Source: an uncultured Acidobacteriaceae bacterium
GTDB taxonomy: Bacteria; Acidobacteriota; Terriglobia; Terriglobales; Acidobacteriaceae
DNA length: 35,864 nt
Assembly: GCA_903828675.1 (NCBI GenBank)
Contig: CAIKND010000135.1
Location: forward strand, 1-35,864
Direction: 5' to 3'
The notes below the pieces were generated by a model. That model saw nothing but the letters and a program-made list of their open reading frames with translations. It searched no databases and had not been told where the DNA came from. Shown piece by piece: positions 7,718 to 16,760 of this stretch. Position 1 is the first letter of the stretch, and every line of letters starts with the position of its first letter. Both the position numbers and the translations under genes were made by a program.

Positions 7718-8147
7718 GATTTTGTCTCCGTTTTGTTGAATTTCCCGATCGTGCTCGGGTCACACAAGGCGAAGCCAAGCGAGTGGGCCCGGCTCCCAAG
7801 TGCCGAAGCTCTGCATTTACGGAGGCTCCGGAGAAATCTTTTCGTTGTACTTCGCGAACAAGATTTGCCTGGAAACCGTAAGCCGAAGGGCGGCGCAGCC
7901 GAAGCAGAAGAGCGAGTTGCCGCAGGGCGCCGGCATTGCCCCGAAGCCGTGACCGAGCAGACGGCGGGATACAGAACGGCAGACGCCCTCTGGACCAAAG
8001 TTCCCATCGCAGTCCGGGTGGAAGAATCTCGCCAACATCGCGTGCTTCTCCGAGCGCAAAGACCATCTACTAAGAGAGCGGCCCCTATGGATGTGCGCCG
8101 TTTGTTGAAGCTCTCGGCCATAGTCATCTCGCTCGAATGCGGACGGA
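7718..8147. other. Gene-free stretch upstream of ssb
   Basis: About 430 bases with open frames on both strands caused by high GC, none showing a recognisable domain or good start. It probably carries the native ssb leader and promoter; only the GGAG ribosome binding site (7726-7729) is clear. Confidence 0.5.
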
Positions 8148-8387
8148 TCAGCCGGCGCGTTCCTGGCGCAAAAGCCAGTCATTCAGGTCGGAAGCGCGGA
8201 ATCGCCAGCATTTGCCGACATGACTGCCGTGGATCTCACCCTTGCGGGCCAACTTCTTGAGGGTCCCGGGATGAATGCGAAGGAGAGCGGCAGCTTCGAT
8301 TGGATCAAGCAGCGGCTCAAAATCAATTGCTTCGAACCGAGACTGATTGTCCCGGTGAGCGGAACGTGGGGGAAAACGGTACGCCAT
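8148..8387 (-). CDS. Excisionase-like helix-turn-helix protein
   Basis: A 79-residue protein. Residues about 25-72 form a MerR-like winged helix-turn-helix of the excisionase type: LLDPIEAAALLRIHPGTLKK, then GEIHGSHVGKCWRFRASDLN and a final helix. Such proteins guide excision or regulate integrative elements. The ATG has GGAGG 5 bases upstream, strong for this window. It is the last mobile-element gene before the unrelated tubulin-like operon and so may mark the element boundary. A plain transcription regulator is the alternative. Confidence 0.8.
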   Translation of the reverse strand: MAYRFPPRSAHRDNQSRFEAIDFEPLLDPIEAAALLRIHPGTLKKLARKGEIHGSHVGKCWRFRASDLNDWLLRQERAG

Positions 8388-8447
8388 GACGACCTCCGAT
8401 GTGGAGATAATGGCCGCGTTTTCCTCAGATGTCCAAGACCTTCTTCG

Positions 8448-8480
8448 TCAATGTTGATGCCTAGAGAGCATCAACATTGA
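8448..8480. terminator. 13-bp perfect hairpin at the operon end
   Basis: TCAATGTTGATGC and GCATCAACATTGA are separated by 7 bases, with GTTTTT after the arm on the plus strand. It lies about 60 bases past the stop of the transglutaminase-like gene, so it may end that operon (minus strand), although the T-run faces the other way. A second inverted pair, TTCGTCAAT (8445-8453) and ATTGACGAA (8511-8519), encloses it. Confidence 0.5.
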
Positions 8481-8540
8481 GTTTTTGAGAGAGGCATGAA
8501 GATGCCAAATATTGACGAAGCATTGGGAAGGAGTCGCTTC

Positions 8541-9707
8541 TCACACTACGGAAACAAGCTCCATCTTGGCACGGCGATCGCGGTCCGGAACCTCTCCCAT
8601 GCGGAATGCAACGGCATTTGGGTTGCGCGATCCAGCATCCGTAGTAGCTTCGCAATAATAGAATTTCCGTCCGGAAATGGGGTCGCGAATCGCAAATGCA
8701 TCCGGTAAATCTTCTGCACCGGCGACTGCAAGTGCCATGTGGCCAGGTCCGGAGTCGTACTCCAGTGAAACAAGGCGCACGTCGTACCCTAGTCGGACAA
8801 GACAGGCTGCCGCCACGATCGCGTGGTCCTCACAGTCGCCCCGGTCTTCGAACATCGTCTCTAGAGGATACTTCGGGTACTCTGGCACGCCCTTGTCCTC
8901 GATGTCCGAGGCGTAGCGAAATCGCTGAGCGAGTGCGAGGACGTTGTTGATTTCCAAGATCGAACCAAGCTGATCCCTCTCTGAAATCAGCCTTAACTGG
9001 GAAGCCGCCTCGCAGACCTCAGGTGAGAGGCCATCCCGAACAAATCGCCCATAATCACCTATTGCTTTAATCGCGTGCTCTTTGGCTATGAGTGCTTCAT
9101 ACCTTCCTCGTGATGCTTCGATGGACAGCTCGTAGTTCGTTGCCGGCGTATCGAGTATTCCTGGTACCCGTCTGAAAAACCACGAAATCGCCAATGTAAT
9201 GGTATCGGATGGCGAGAGTGGATCCGGGACTGGCTTCGGCGGAAATGGCATCGGGACCGGAAGCGGGTCGTAAGCGTCGATAGAATCTGGTGTTGGCGGG
9301 AGCCCGACAAGTGCGACCAAAACGGCAATAAAAGCCGCAAGCGCCTCGGAGATTGAAGCCGTTCTCGGTCCATGACCGTCGAATATCACGCCCAACAGCA
9401 GAATGGCCCCTACCACTAGGAACCACTGGTAATACCAGGAGCCGTGAACTCCAACGTCGAGGTCTTTGAACCCTAAATTCTCCCATCCGTCAGCGAACAC
9501 CAGAAAACGGCGCACCAGCCAAAGAGCGACGATCAATGCTCCATGACAAATAATTAATAGAACCAAGTAAAATAGCCCCTGAAGAAGAGAACTGAAGACG
9601 CCGTCTTCGGCTCCCGGCGCTCCACAAAGAAGGCGAACCAGAAGCTTAATCGGGCTCAGGATTGCACAGAGGAGAATAAGAGCTGCCGAAACACGGGCGA
9701 ATCTCAT
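8541..9707 (-). CDS. Membrane protein with transglutaminase-like domain
   Basis: 388 residues. The N-terminal 140 hold about four hydrophobic segments, then a Pro-rich linker (VPMPFPPKPVPDP). The C-terminal domain has a transglutaminase-like cysteine-peptidase core: DRGDCEDHAIVAAACLVRLG with Cys near 292, GPGHMALAV with His near 323, and an acidic site in YCEATTD. The triad looks complete, so cleavage or crosslinking of a protein substrate is likely; the side of the membrane is unclear. The ATG at 9707 has AGGAGG 6 bases upstream and overlaps the upstream stop as ATGA. As last gene of the tubulin-like operon, its substrate is plausibly an operon partner. Confidence 0.75.
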   Translation of the reverse strand: MRFARVSAALILLCAILSPIKLLVRLLCGAPGAEDGVFSSLLQGLFYLVLLIICHGALIVALWLVRRFLVFADGWENLGFKDLDVGVHGSWYYQWFLVVGAILLLGVIFDGHGPRTASISEALAAFIAVLVALVGLPPTPDSIDAYDPLPVPMPFPPKPVPDPLSPSDTITLAISWFFRRVPGILDTPATNYELSIEASRGRYEALIAKEHAIKAIGDYGRFVRDGLSPEVCEAASQLRLISERDQLGSILEINNVLALAQRFRYASDIEDKGVPEYPKYPLETMFEDRGDCEDHAIVAAACLVRLGYDVRLVSLEYDSGPGHMALAVAGAEDLPDAFAIRDPISGRKFYYCEATTDAGSRNPNAVAFRMGEVPDRDRRAKMELVSVV

Positions 9708-11791
9708 TCCGAGCCTCCTGATAGTATGGCAGCGTTGCCGCCAACTTTGAGGCATGCCACCATTCCGGAAACTGATGGATGTTCTTGTACGTCCGCGTCA
9801 AGCGCGACGATCTTGTCGTGAAGTCTGGTAAGCACATCTTCCGGGCCTTGCCAGGATGTCCGGAGCGGAGTTCGACCGGCAAGCGCTATTGCTCTACGGT
9901 CCATATCACGAACAATTCTCTCTTCAAAGCCGGGATCTTCGTGACTGCGGAATTCCAGTAATCCATCGAGTCCGAATTCGTCCAATCTGGATTGGAGGTA
10001 CTCACTTGAAAAGCCGACCAATTGAGCCAATGTCTGCTTCATGCAATCCTCACCATCGACAAGATCAGGGACGAATGCTCCTTGGTCTGCTGCTTGCTGC
10101 ACTAATGTCAGCCATGGCAGGTTGAGAGACTCAAGTAGCTTCTGCCGGAATTCCGAAGGGATTATCCACTCGACGTTTACGAGATCATTGGCAGTTGGGA
10201 TGCAAAGCTCGCCGACCATCGATGCCGTGATATCTGACACGCACTTTGCTTGGTTCTGGAGCTTGGCAATCTCGTCGTCGAGTGCCGCAATGAGCCGACT
10301 TCGCACTCGGTTTAAGACAAGACTCAAATTCTCTCTCATTTGGGCCTCGTAACGTCGGATGAGCGCATCTTGAGCAGCTTCTCGAGCCTTATGGAGCGAT
10401 TGGTGTGAGCGCTCGAGTAAGCGGAAACCGAGGATTGCAGCGATAGCGAGCGTTGTGGTGAAGCCTATCCACCCGGGTACATTCCCGGACAGCGCACGAA
10501 TTATGTGCCTGACTCCTTCGGCGCCAATCCAACCTAGGAGTACCACACGAGCCCAGACGGCAACTGTATTGGGAGAATTCAGAATCTGCCTGCGAAGTTC
10601 TTCAATAGCTCCGTCAATGTCGGCATTAGGTGGTCGGACTATCTCTGGTTGTACTTCGAGCAGATTTCGTGCTGTAGACGCCCATGCTAGAATTCGGTCG
10701 GGCCCACGCTCGTAGTGGTGCAGCTGCCGTACATCCTCCGCGATCGCTTGTTGAACCGAGGACAGAACCGTCGCCTCGGAGCGTTCGACAGAGTCTGCCC
10801 ACCTTCGGGCCTTGGTGAAATCGAACAGGTCGCGTAGTTTCTGAAGGACTGCAATCCAACGACGCCTTGGAACGCGATTGAGTTCCCCAGCCACAATCCC
10901 AGGAGGAAGTTCAATATGCCAAACCTCGTCCTCATCAATTCGCACTGCAAACGGAGTATCCGCTAACAATCGACGGCTCAAACTATCGAGTTGAATGAAA
11001 GTCAGTGATTTGGTTCTCCGCTTGTCGTCGAAAGCGATCGCCGGTTGAAATTCTTCTGGGTTTTCGAATTGCTGCACCAGTAGGTGACGGGCTATCAGTT
11101 TTGAGAGGGCCGCTACCAAAACGTCGCGCCCACTATCTAAAAAGGCACCGCCGATTCTCACAACGTGTGTGCCCTTAGTCGAGGAGGCTCCGGACCGGCC
11201 CAGAACATTCGAGCCAAAATGAGGTTGATCTGGCACGGACATGACGAAGGCAATCCTTGCAACCGTTGCGACGAGGTCGTCTTGCACCCGAGCGCCTGCG
11301 ACTCGATCCTGCGAGGAAATCGGTACCGCAAATTCCCACTTATGCCCAAAAACGGAGCCGCTTGAAAGCAAATCGGCGACTTGGCCTGCACCAAGAGCAA
11401 TGATCGATTGCACAGCGGCGAACTTCCTCGATTTGATCTCTTCGCGCACTGTTTCGACCGCTTGGCTCGCATCTTTGTTATTCAGATCCACGACATACAC
11501 AACGCTTAGACGTGGGGGTTGGCCGACTCCCCGACCTGGCACTTGGTAGCCTGCGCGCTCGAGAGCTTCCAGGTTCTTGTTTGAGAGAAGCGACTGCGCC
11601 TCCTGGCCCGCATCGGTCTCTTGGTCCGTCTTGCACCAAGAAGCAACGGCCAATTGGTGGCCATTTTCTGATGCCGATAGGAGCTTTCTAAGTTCAACAA
11701 TCACCTGCTCTCCCAGTGTCCCGATCCCCAATACAAGCGTGAGATTGGCGACGCGGCTTGAAGATGGTGATGACTGATCTACACCGATCAT
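9704..11791 (-). CDS. Membrane-anchored protein with tubulin-like N-terminus
   Basis: 695 residues, no firm family. The N-terminus (LTLVLGIGTLGEQVIVELRKLL, about residues 17-38) has a glycine-rich first-strand loop like that of the tubulin-like neighbour. Further Rossmann-type strands follow (LSVVYVVDLN, QSIIALGAGQVADLLSSG), but no GGTGSG signature. Two hydrophobic segments near 409-424 and 440-458 precede a helical, probably coiled-coil region. I infer a diverged tubulin-like or nucleotide-binding domain tethered to the membrane, perhaps the anchor for the larger tubulin-like protein. The ATG at 11791 has GGGGGAG 6 bases upstream; a GTG at 11809 is an alternative. It starts 21 bases after the tubulin-like stop and ends in an ATGA overlap. 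Confidence 0.6.
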   Translation of the reverse strand: MIGVDQSSPSSSRVANLTLVLGIGTLGEQVIVELRKLLSASENGHQLAVASWCKTDQETDAGQEAQSLLSNKNLEALERAGYQVPGRGVGQPPRLSVVYVVDLNNKDASQAVETVREEIKSRKFAAVQSIIALGAGQVADLLSSGSVFGHKWEFAVPISSQDRVAGARVQDDLVATVARIAFVMSVPDQPHFGSNVLGRSGASSTKGTHVVRIGGAFLDSGRDVLVAALSKLIARHLLVQQFENPEEFQPAIAFDDKRRTKSLTFIQLDSLSRRLLADTPFAVRIDEDEVWHIELPPGIVAGELNRVPRRRWIAVLQKLRDLFDFTKARRWADSVERSEATVLSSVQQAIAEDVRQLHHYERGPDRILAWASTARNLLEVQPEIVRPPNADIDGAIEELRRQILNSPNTVAVWARVVLLGWIGAEGVRHIIRALSGNVPGWIGFTTTLAIAAILGFRLLERSHQSLHKAREAAQDALIRRYEAQMRENLSLVLNRVRSRLIAALDDEIAKLQNQAKCVSDITASMVGELCIPTANDLVNVEWIIPSEFRQKLLESLNLPWLTLVQQAADQGAFVPDLVDGEDCMKQTLAQLVGFSSEYLQSRLDEFGLDGLLEFRSHEDPGFEERIVRDMDRRAIALAGRTPLRTSWQGPEDVLTRLHDKIVALDADVQEHPSVSGMVACLKVGGNAAILSGGSE

Positions 11792-11812
11792 TTGGGCTCC
11801 CCCGACCACTTG

Positions 11813-14800
11813 CTACTCGAGGTCCTTCCGATAGTTCCGAATGGAATCGCGTTCCTGTTCGATCTGATCGCGCAGTTTGTTGGCCTCGAAATCGTCAAGG
11901 AAGGAGATGTAGCACGAAAGTTGCGCCCTCATCACAGAGGATCCAACCGCCTTGACGTACTCGGACAAACCCGCCAAGATTGCTTCGACTTTCTTTGGAT
12001 CCTGGCTGAGCTTGGAACATGCCTCGACACGACCTTGAGCAAGTAGCATTGCTTCTTTAGGCTTCTTCTTCTTGAATTGAAACGTGATTGGACCCGTATC
12101 CTCAGGAATCGACCGGCCCGACTGTGGGCCAAAAACTGTTTGCCACTCAGTATTTGAGGGTACCTCATACGTACCATCGACCTCGCCGTGACCGCCCTCC
12201 AGGTTCATGTAATAGTAATCCCCCCGCTTTGCGATAAAGCCGAATGCCATTGCAAGGGCAAAGGCCTGTCGGGAAGCTTTCTTCTTGTCCGGGAAAAGAT
12301 CGGGAATGTCGACGAGGCCCTTGCTTAACAGGAGCGGGAAGGCCTTTTGTTTGATTGTCTGCTCGAATTTCTCTTTCCAGTCCGCTGCGTCGCTCAAATA
12401 CCACGCACGGGCACCATGAGTATAGCGAACCAATTCGATCTCGTATGGGGCAGTGGTGGCAACTAGGTTTGCCGGCGCGGCCGCACCGCCCCTGGTGGCT
12501 TTGGTATAACGCTGTGCCCATTGACGCACTTCCGGGGGGAATCCACCAGCCCCGCTTCTGTCCGACTTTTCCGGCACACAGCCAAGGGCGATGATCTGGT
12601 CGTACTGCATATTGACTTGGGGTAGCCTTGTATTCCAGAACGGCTGGCACATGTCGAAGAGCTCGCCCAGCTTAACTCCTAGAGAAGTTCCTTTGTCTGC
12701 TTTGGAAGAAATGAACTCGATGACACTCAGGCTCTTGATCTTCGGGAAATATAGATCGGCTGCTCTTTGCCCAAATTCCTTGACTAGGCCCTCGGACCTC
12801 ATGGAAACAAGACGCAAGTAGTAAGGCAGTTCGCTTTCACACGCCTCTTTAGCTGCCTTCAAAAGCCTTGAAGGACTAACGCGATTCGCCTGATAGTACA
12901 CCTCTAAGAAGCCTCGATCAGTTACGTCCATTTCGACCACGAAATTGGTCGTTTCCCGGCGTCGTTCCGCACGCAGGGTGTTTAAGCTACTGTTCACGTT
13001 CCTGCTTAGCGATTCACAGGTTGAAACGAAGGTATCCACTGATTGCTTTCGGGAGGTCGCTAACGAGATCAACGAGTCGAATACCTTTATGGCTGCGTTA
13101 CGGGCCATAGTACGAAGCTCGTCTCGCACGATGGCCTGAAAAGCACCGATCGCCTCCACCTTTAGGGTGTCGTCCTTACTACTTACCATCGCTTTGACTC
13201 GACTCATAGCGGACAAGCCGCTCAGTGCCTTATCCATGACGCTGATTCGAGCCTTGCTTTCACTGTCTGTCCAGAGTCGATTTTCACTGATCATCTGGCC
13301 CCGGAGCGCGGTCGCACGCACAATCATTTCGTCCAGAACTGTTGCCGTGCCACGTGATCCCAACCTGGACATGCAGTCATTCAAATGGCTGTCGAGCCAT
13401 TCCTTGATCGGGTTTTCAATGCTGGTTGGCTTGCCCAAGTAGAAAGCCAGATTGTCCGTGACGATCGATTCTGCGATCGGCAGGCCCTTCTTGAAAGTGT
13501 CGAGTTTTTGTCCGATGAGAGTCGTGAATTCGCGCGGAGGCTTGTCTTTTCCAAAAGTCCGGCCGATGCCCTCTGTTGCTTCACTCATGGTCGTGCGCTT
13601 TTGAGGATGCTGCAACAGGCGATTTAATACCTGATCTGTTGGCCCCTCCTCATCCAATTCGTGGGTCGCCAGGAATGTCTGCGCCTCTTCGGCTCTCTTG
13701 GCCGTCGACAAAGGGGACTTTAGAAGCTCGCCTTCAATCAACTCGCGAAGCGTTGACCACGCGCAAAATCGGGTAATTGCTTCGATTGGAAATCCGAGCC
13801 GTGTATTGGCGAACGTGCTGAAGTTTCTTGGCAATTGCGTTTCTGGGCAACGTGCCACACCACGCAGGGTGTTTAGATTGCGCTCGACACTATGAGCATT
13901 AACGCTGAATTGTGTTGCGTTCTCGTGAAGAAGCAAGCGGGCAACTAGTTCGTAGACGTCCTCAGTCTGCGAAAATGTTTTGTGACCTTCGTTCTTATAA
14001 TCAATCAGATAACAAAGATCGAAAAGCTGCCGACCCGCTGGGAGCGACAAAGCCTCCCCATCGGCATTGATCACGGTCTTTAGCCCAAGCTCATCGTCCA
14101 TATCTTGAAGCGACTGAAGTTCCATAAGCGCTGCATAAGCGTTAGCACGCATTATCCGCAGTTGTGACTCGTCGCCCTGGACCTTTTCGTCGAAGGCATC
14201 GGGCAGCACGAAGATCCCCACCATCTTGGCGCGATGTTTAGTCAGCGAACGGGCAAGAAGGGCGGCGTCCAAGTAGGTCCCGCTTCCAGTTCCTCCGGCA
14301 AGGGAACAAACAATATACACGACCGGGTCTGCTCCTACTGTGGCTGTTTGCCCGGCAGCCTTCAGCTTTGTACTCAAGCCCGAGACGAGCCGTTCCACAC
14401 GGTTCAATGCAGTGGTGAACGCTGCCTTGACATTTAGCATCGAAGCTAGGAGTGCCACGCGTCCAACAGTGCGAATCTGCCCGCAACCATCCCCTTTGAC
14501 GGCCTTTTCGTAATGCCCCGAGGCAAGTTTGCCTGGAATCTGGTCGAGCAACCACCGATGGGCTTCAGGCTGGTCGAGCAACGGTTGAAGTTGGTCCCCA
14601 CCGATGAAACATTTCTCGTTTTGCTCAACTGATGCCATGCCGGGAGCATCAAGGAACGAGGCCTCGTCCGCATCTACACAAACGTAGGCCACAGTTGGCA
14701 GCTTTCCGACCCGATTAAGAATTTTCTGCTTTGCCCGCCGGACGCACCCAACACCGGTTCCACCGAGACCAATCAACACTGCTGGTCTGAATTGGACGCC

Positions 14801-14932
14801 GGTGACGTCGCCGGCTTCAGATGCCGACTTCATGGGGTCCACATCCACCGTGAGCCCAATCTGTTCCGACTGTTCCAAGCCTTCGGTTAGGTCAATAGTC
14901 GATACTTCAGATCCTTGCGTAGTGTCCGTCAT
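11813..14932 (-). CDS. Giant tubulin/FtsZ-like protein (Tubulin_2 type)
   Basis: 1039 residues. After a polar 45-residue tail comes a tubulin/FtsZ-type GTP-binding domain: PAVLIGLGGTGVGCVRRAKQ (about 51-70), the VCVDADE strand near 84-90, and the signature loop CSLAGGTGSGTYLDAALL near 209-226. These match the first nucleotide-binding loop and the tubulin signature motif. The rest is a long, mostly helical region, far larger than FtsZ (about 380 residues). Proteins of this kind are thought to be GTP-dependent polymers involved in membrane remodelling rather than division. I prefer the ATG at 14932, with AGAGAG 8 bases upstream; the ATG at 14971 overlaps the VWA stop as ATGA but lacks a ribosome binding site. 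Confidence 0.82.
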   Translation of the reverse strand: MTDTTQGSEVSTIDLTEGLEQSEQIGLTVDVDPMKSASEAGDVTGVQFRPAVLIGLGGTGVGCVRRAKQKILNRVGKLPTVAYVCVDADEASFLDAPGMASVEQNEKCFIGGDQLQPLLDQPEAHRWLLDQIPGKLASGHYEKAVKGDGCGQIRTVGRVALLASMLNVKAAFTTALNRVERLVSGLSTKLKAAGQTATVGADPVVYIVCSLAGGTGSGTYLDAALLARSLTKHRAKMVGIFVLPDAFDEKVQGDESQLRIMRANAYAALMELQSLQDMDDELGLKTVINADGEALSLPAGRQLFDLCYLIDYKNEGHKTFSQTEDVYELVARLLLHENATQFSVNAHSVERNLNTLRGVARCPETQLPRNFSTFANTRLGFPIEAITRFCAWSTLRELIEGELLKSPLSTAKRAEEAQTFLATHELDEEGPTDQVLNRLLQHPQKRTTMSEATEGIGRTFGKDKPPREFTTLIGQKLDTFKKGLPIAESIVTDNLAFYLGKPTSIENPIKEWLDSHLNDCMSRLGSRGTATVLDEMIVRATALRGQMISENRLWTDSESKARISVMDKALSGLSAMSRVKAMVSSKDDTLKVEAIGAFQAIVRDELRTMARNAAIKVFDSLISLATSRKQSVDTFVSTCESLSRNVNSSLNTLRAERRRETTNFVVEMDVTDRGFLEVYYQANRVSPSRLLKAAKEACESELPYYLRLVSMRSEGLVKEFGQRAADLYFPKIKSLSVIEFISSKADKGTSLGVKLGELFDMCQPFWNTRLPQVNMQYDQIIALGCVPEKSDRSGAGGFPPEVRQWAQRYTKATRGGAAAPANLVATTAPYEIELVRYTHGARAWYLSDAADWKEKFEQTIKQKAFPLLLSKGLVDIPDLFPDKKKASRQAFALAMAFGFIAKRGDYYYMNLEGGHGEVDGTYEVPSNTEWQTVFGPQSGRSIPEDTGPITFQFKKKKPKEAMLLAQGRVEACSKLSQDPKKVEAILAGLSEYVKAVGSSVMRAQLSCYISFLDDFEANKLRDQIEQERDSIRNYRKDLE

Positions 14933-14967
14933 GCCGCTTTCTCTCTTCTGGCCCGATTGAGGCCACT

Positions 14968-16239
14968 TCATTCGATTCGCGAACCGATTTCTCCGTCATA
15001 CTGCAACCTATAATCGGCAAATTGAAATTGATCCCGATCATAGAGTTCAAGTCTATTAACTGGCTTTCCACGAAATGCGAGATCCACCTCATCGTCAGCC
15101 TCAACAACGCACAGGATTTGACCCTCGACGCGTGTTGCGCTGAGGGTAAGCCCTCGCTCTCCCAGTCCCTCCAGAACAAGGTCGCCTGTAGTCGGACCTA
15201 GACGAAGCCTCCTCTTCCCAGAGGCGCCGATGTCGAATGTTCGAGGCGTCTCGCCCGGTCTCCAATATTGAAGAGATCCGTGGGGCTTCGGTAAACGGCG
15301 CCACAAAACGATTCCTACAGTCACCAAAGCAAGGCCAGTCAAGAGCGCTCCCGCTAAGATCAACTTCCGCTGTGCCGCACGGCGTGCAGCCTCGAGGCGG
15401 GTTTGCGCCTGCAGATGCTCACGCTCTTGCGCCTGTTCCGCCGCCACGCGTGCGGCGTCATCGGCTTTTGCGACTCCCTTTCGCTTGGCTTCTTCTGCCC
15501 GCTCAGCCACCTGCCGTGCTTTTTCAGCTTCGGCCTCCCTTAAGATGTCTGCCCGGACCTTGTTCAGGTCCGCAGCTGCGGTCTGGACTTGTCGGTAGTT
15601 CGGGAGACCTGCTGCATGGAAGGCCCCGTCGACGGCATTGTCAATCCGCGGACCCAGTTGAACCTGCCAAACAAACCAAGGCATTCCCTGAAACCGGCGG
15701 GCCACTTCGCTAAGGTGGACCTCGCTGGCGGTGCCTCGAACCGATGGGGGTGGGTCATTTAGTCCATCGGTCAACAGTACGACAACCTTCGGGTGTTTCT
15801 TGGATCCCTGCAATTCATCGAGCCGCCTTGCTTCTTCGAGGCCCTTCTGAATTGCTGCCGCTGTATAGGTCCATAGCCCGGCGGCCTTCATAGACTCGAT
15901 CTCGGCCCGGATTGCGTCTTTGTCCTGCTGGTCGTACACAACGGATGTAGCACCGGCCCGAACGTCGGAGTCGTAGGGTATCAGGATGACATTGTCCCCG
16001 GACCCGCACGAGTCAACAAGTTCTTTTAGTGCCTTCTTAACCTGGGGGAATATGTTTTGACCTCCGGCCTTCCCTATCATGGTCGCCGATGTATCGACGA
16101 TGAGAATTAAGTCGATCGGCGTCGCCGATGCCTCCGCAGGAGAACTCTGCACCGCCGCCCACACTTGGCCTGACCAAATGCACGTAATCACGAGGGCAGA
16201 TAGAAGAACAACTCGGAGTGTCCGCTGGAGGCCAGTCAT
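14968..16239 (-). CDS. VWA-domain membrane protein with coiled coil and C-terminal FHA-like domain
   Basis: 423 residues. A signal peptide (about 1-29) leads to a von Willebrand A domain with metal-site residues DTSAT (49-53), T124 or T126 and TDG (157-159); the usual DxSxS has Thr as last residue. A charged coiled coil spans about 230-290, then one membrane helix (293-313), then a beta-rich tail with RLRLGPTTGDLVLEG and LYDRDQFQFADYRLQY that resembles an FHA-like fold. The VWA would face the periplasm and the tail the cytoplasm, where it could meet the tubulin-like protein. The start overlaps the MCE gene stop as ATGA with GGAGG upstream. Confidence 0.82.
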   Translation of the reverse strand: MTGLQRTLRVVLLSALVITCIWSGQVWAAVQSSPAEASATPIDLILIVDTSATMIGKAGGQNIFPQVKKALKELVDSCGSGDNVILIPYDSDVRAGATSVVYDQQDKDAIRAEIESMKAAGLWTYTAAAIQKGLEEARRLDELQGSKKHPKVVVLLTDGLNDPPPSVRGTASEVHLSEVARRFQGMPWFVWQVQLGPRIDNAVDGAFHAAGLPNYRQVQTAAADLNKVRADILREAEAEKARQVAERAEEAKRKGVAKADDAARVAAEQAQEREHLQAQTRLEAARRAAQRKLILAGALLTGLALVTVGIVLWRRLPKPHGSLQYWRPGETPRTFDIGASGKRRLRLGPTTGDLVLEGLGERGLTLSATRVEGQILCVVEADDEVDLAFRGKPVNRLELYDRDQFQFADYRLQYDGEIGSRIE

Positions 16240-16760
16240 TTTGTCAGTTCCTCCCAGAACTTGTTTGCCTTCTCAGAGCTCATCATCAACAGCAATTCGG
16301 CACGATTGGTGACGCCTACATAAACTGCACCGGAACCCTTTGGAGATTCAGTGTTTGAGCCCGGTGAATAAGCGACTAGGCATTGCTTTTCAGGCTCACT
16401 TGGGTCTGCCTTAAGCAGAAAGATGGTTCCTCCAGGTACGCTATCCTTGTTCTTACGGGTAATGAGAACTGGGACGCGTGCCTTCCCGTTTAACAACGCA
16501 GGGCCATCGCTCACATGGCCTATCTTTACCCCGGCAAGGTAGACAGCTTCGCCACCACTGATGCCCTCGGCATTCCGGAATTCGACAGTGATAGACCTCC
16601 CGCCGACTCGGTCGCAACCCAGGAGGGCAGCGAACGCGACAAACAGGTAAGCGAAGATGGCGACGTTCTTTCTGGATGCCATTTCAGTCTTTTTGGGGGC
16701 CGGGAACCGATTGTATTCCAAGAAGTTAGCCAAGACAAGCTCCTTTTTGAGTTTGTCCAT
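16236..16760 (-). CDS. MCE/MlaD-domain lipoprotein
   Basis: 174 residues. A hydrophobic segment at about 33-48 ends in ALLGC, a lipobox that would lipidate Cys49. A compact MCE domain follows: ITVEFRNAEGISGGEAVYLA (57-76) and GVKIGHV. MCE proteins form rings or tunnels that move lipids across the periplasm; here a single short domain stands alone, without the usual Mla permease and ATPase genes. It is the first gene of the operon, and the 164-base gap upstream faces the divergent DinB-like gene, so a divergent promoter region is likely. The start at 16760 has only a weak AAGG upstream; an ATG at 16682 would still retain the hydrophobic segment. Confidence 0.72.
   Translation of the reverse strand: MDKLKKELVLANFLEYNRFPAPKKTEMASRKNVAIFAYLFVAFAALLGCDRVGGRSITVEFRNAEGISGGEAVYLAGVKIGHVSDGPALLNGKARVPVLITRKNKDSVPGGTIFLLKADPSEPEKQCLVAYSPGSNTESPKGSGAVYVGVTNRAELLLMMSSEKANKFWEELTK

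Noticed and set aside
7484..8260. 258-residue plus-strand frame upstream of ssb
   Set aside because: It runs antisense to the recombinase and excisionase-like genes, has no domain, and reflects high GC.
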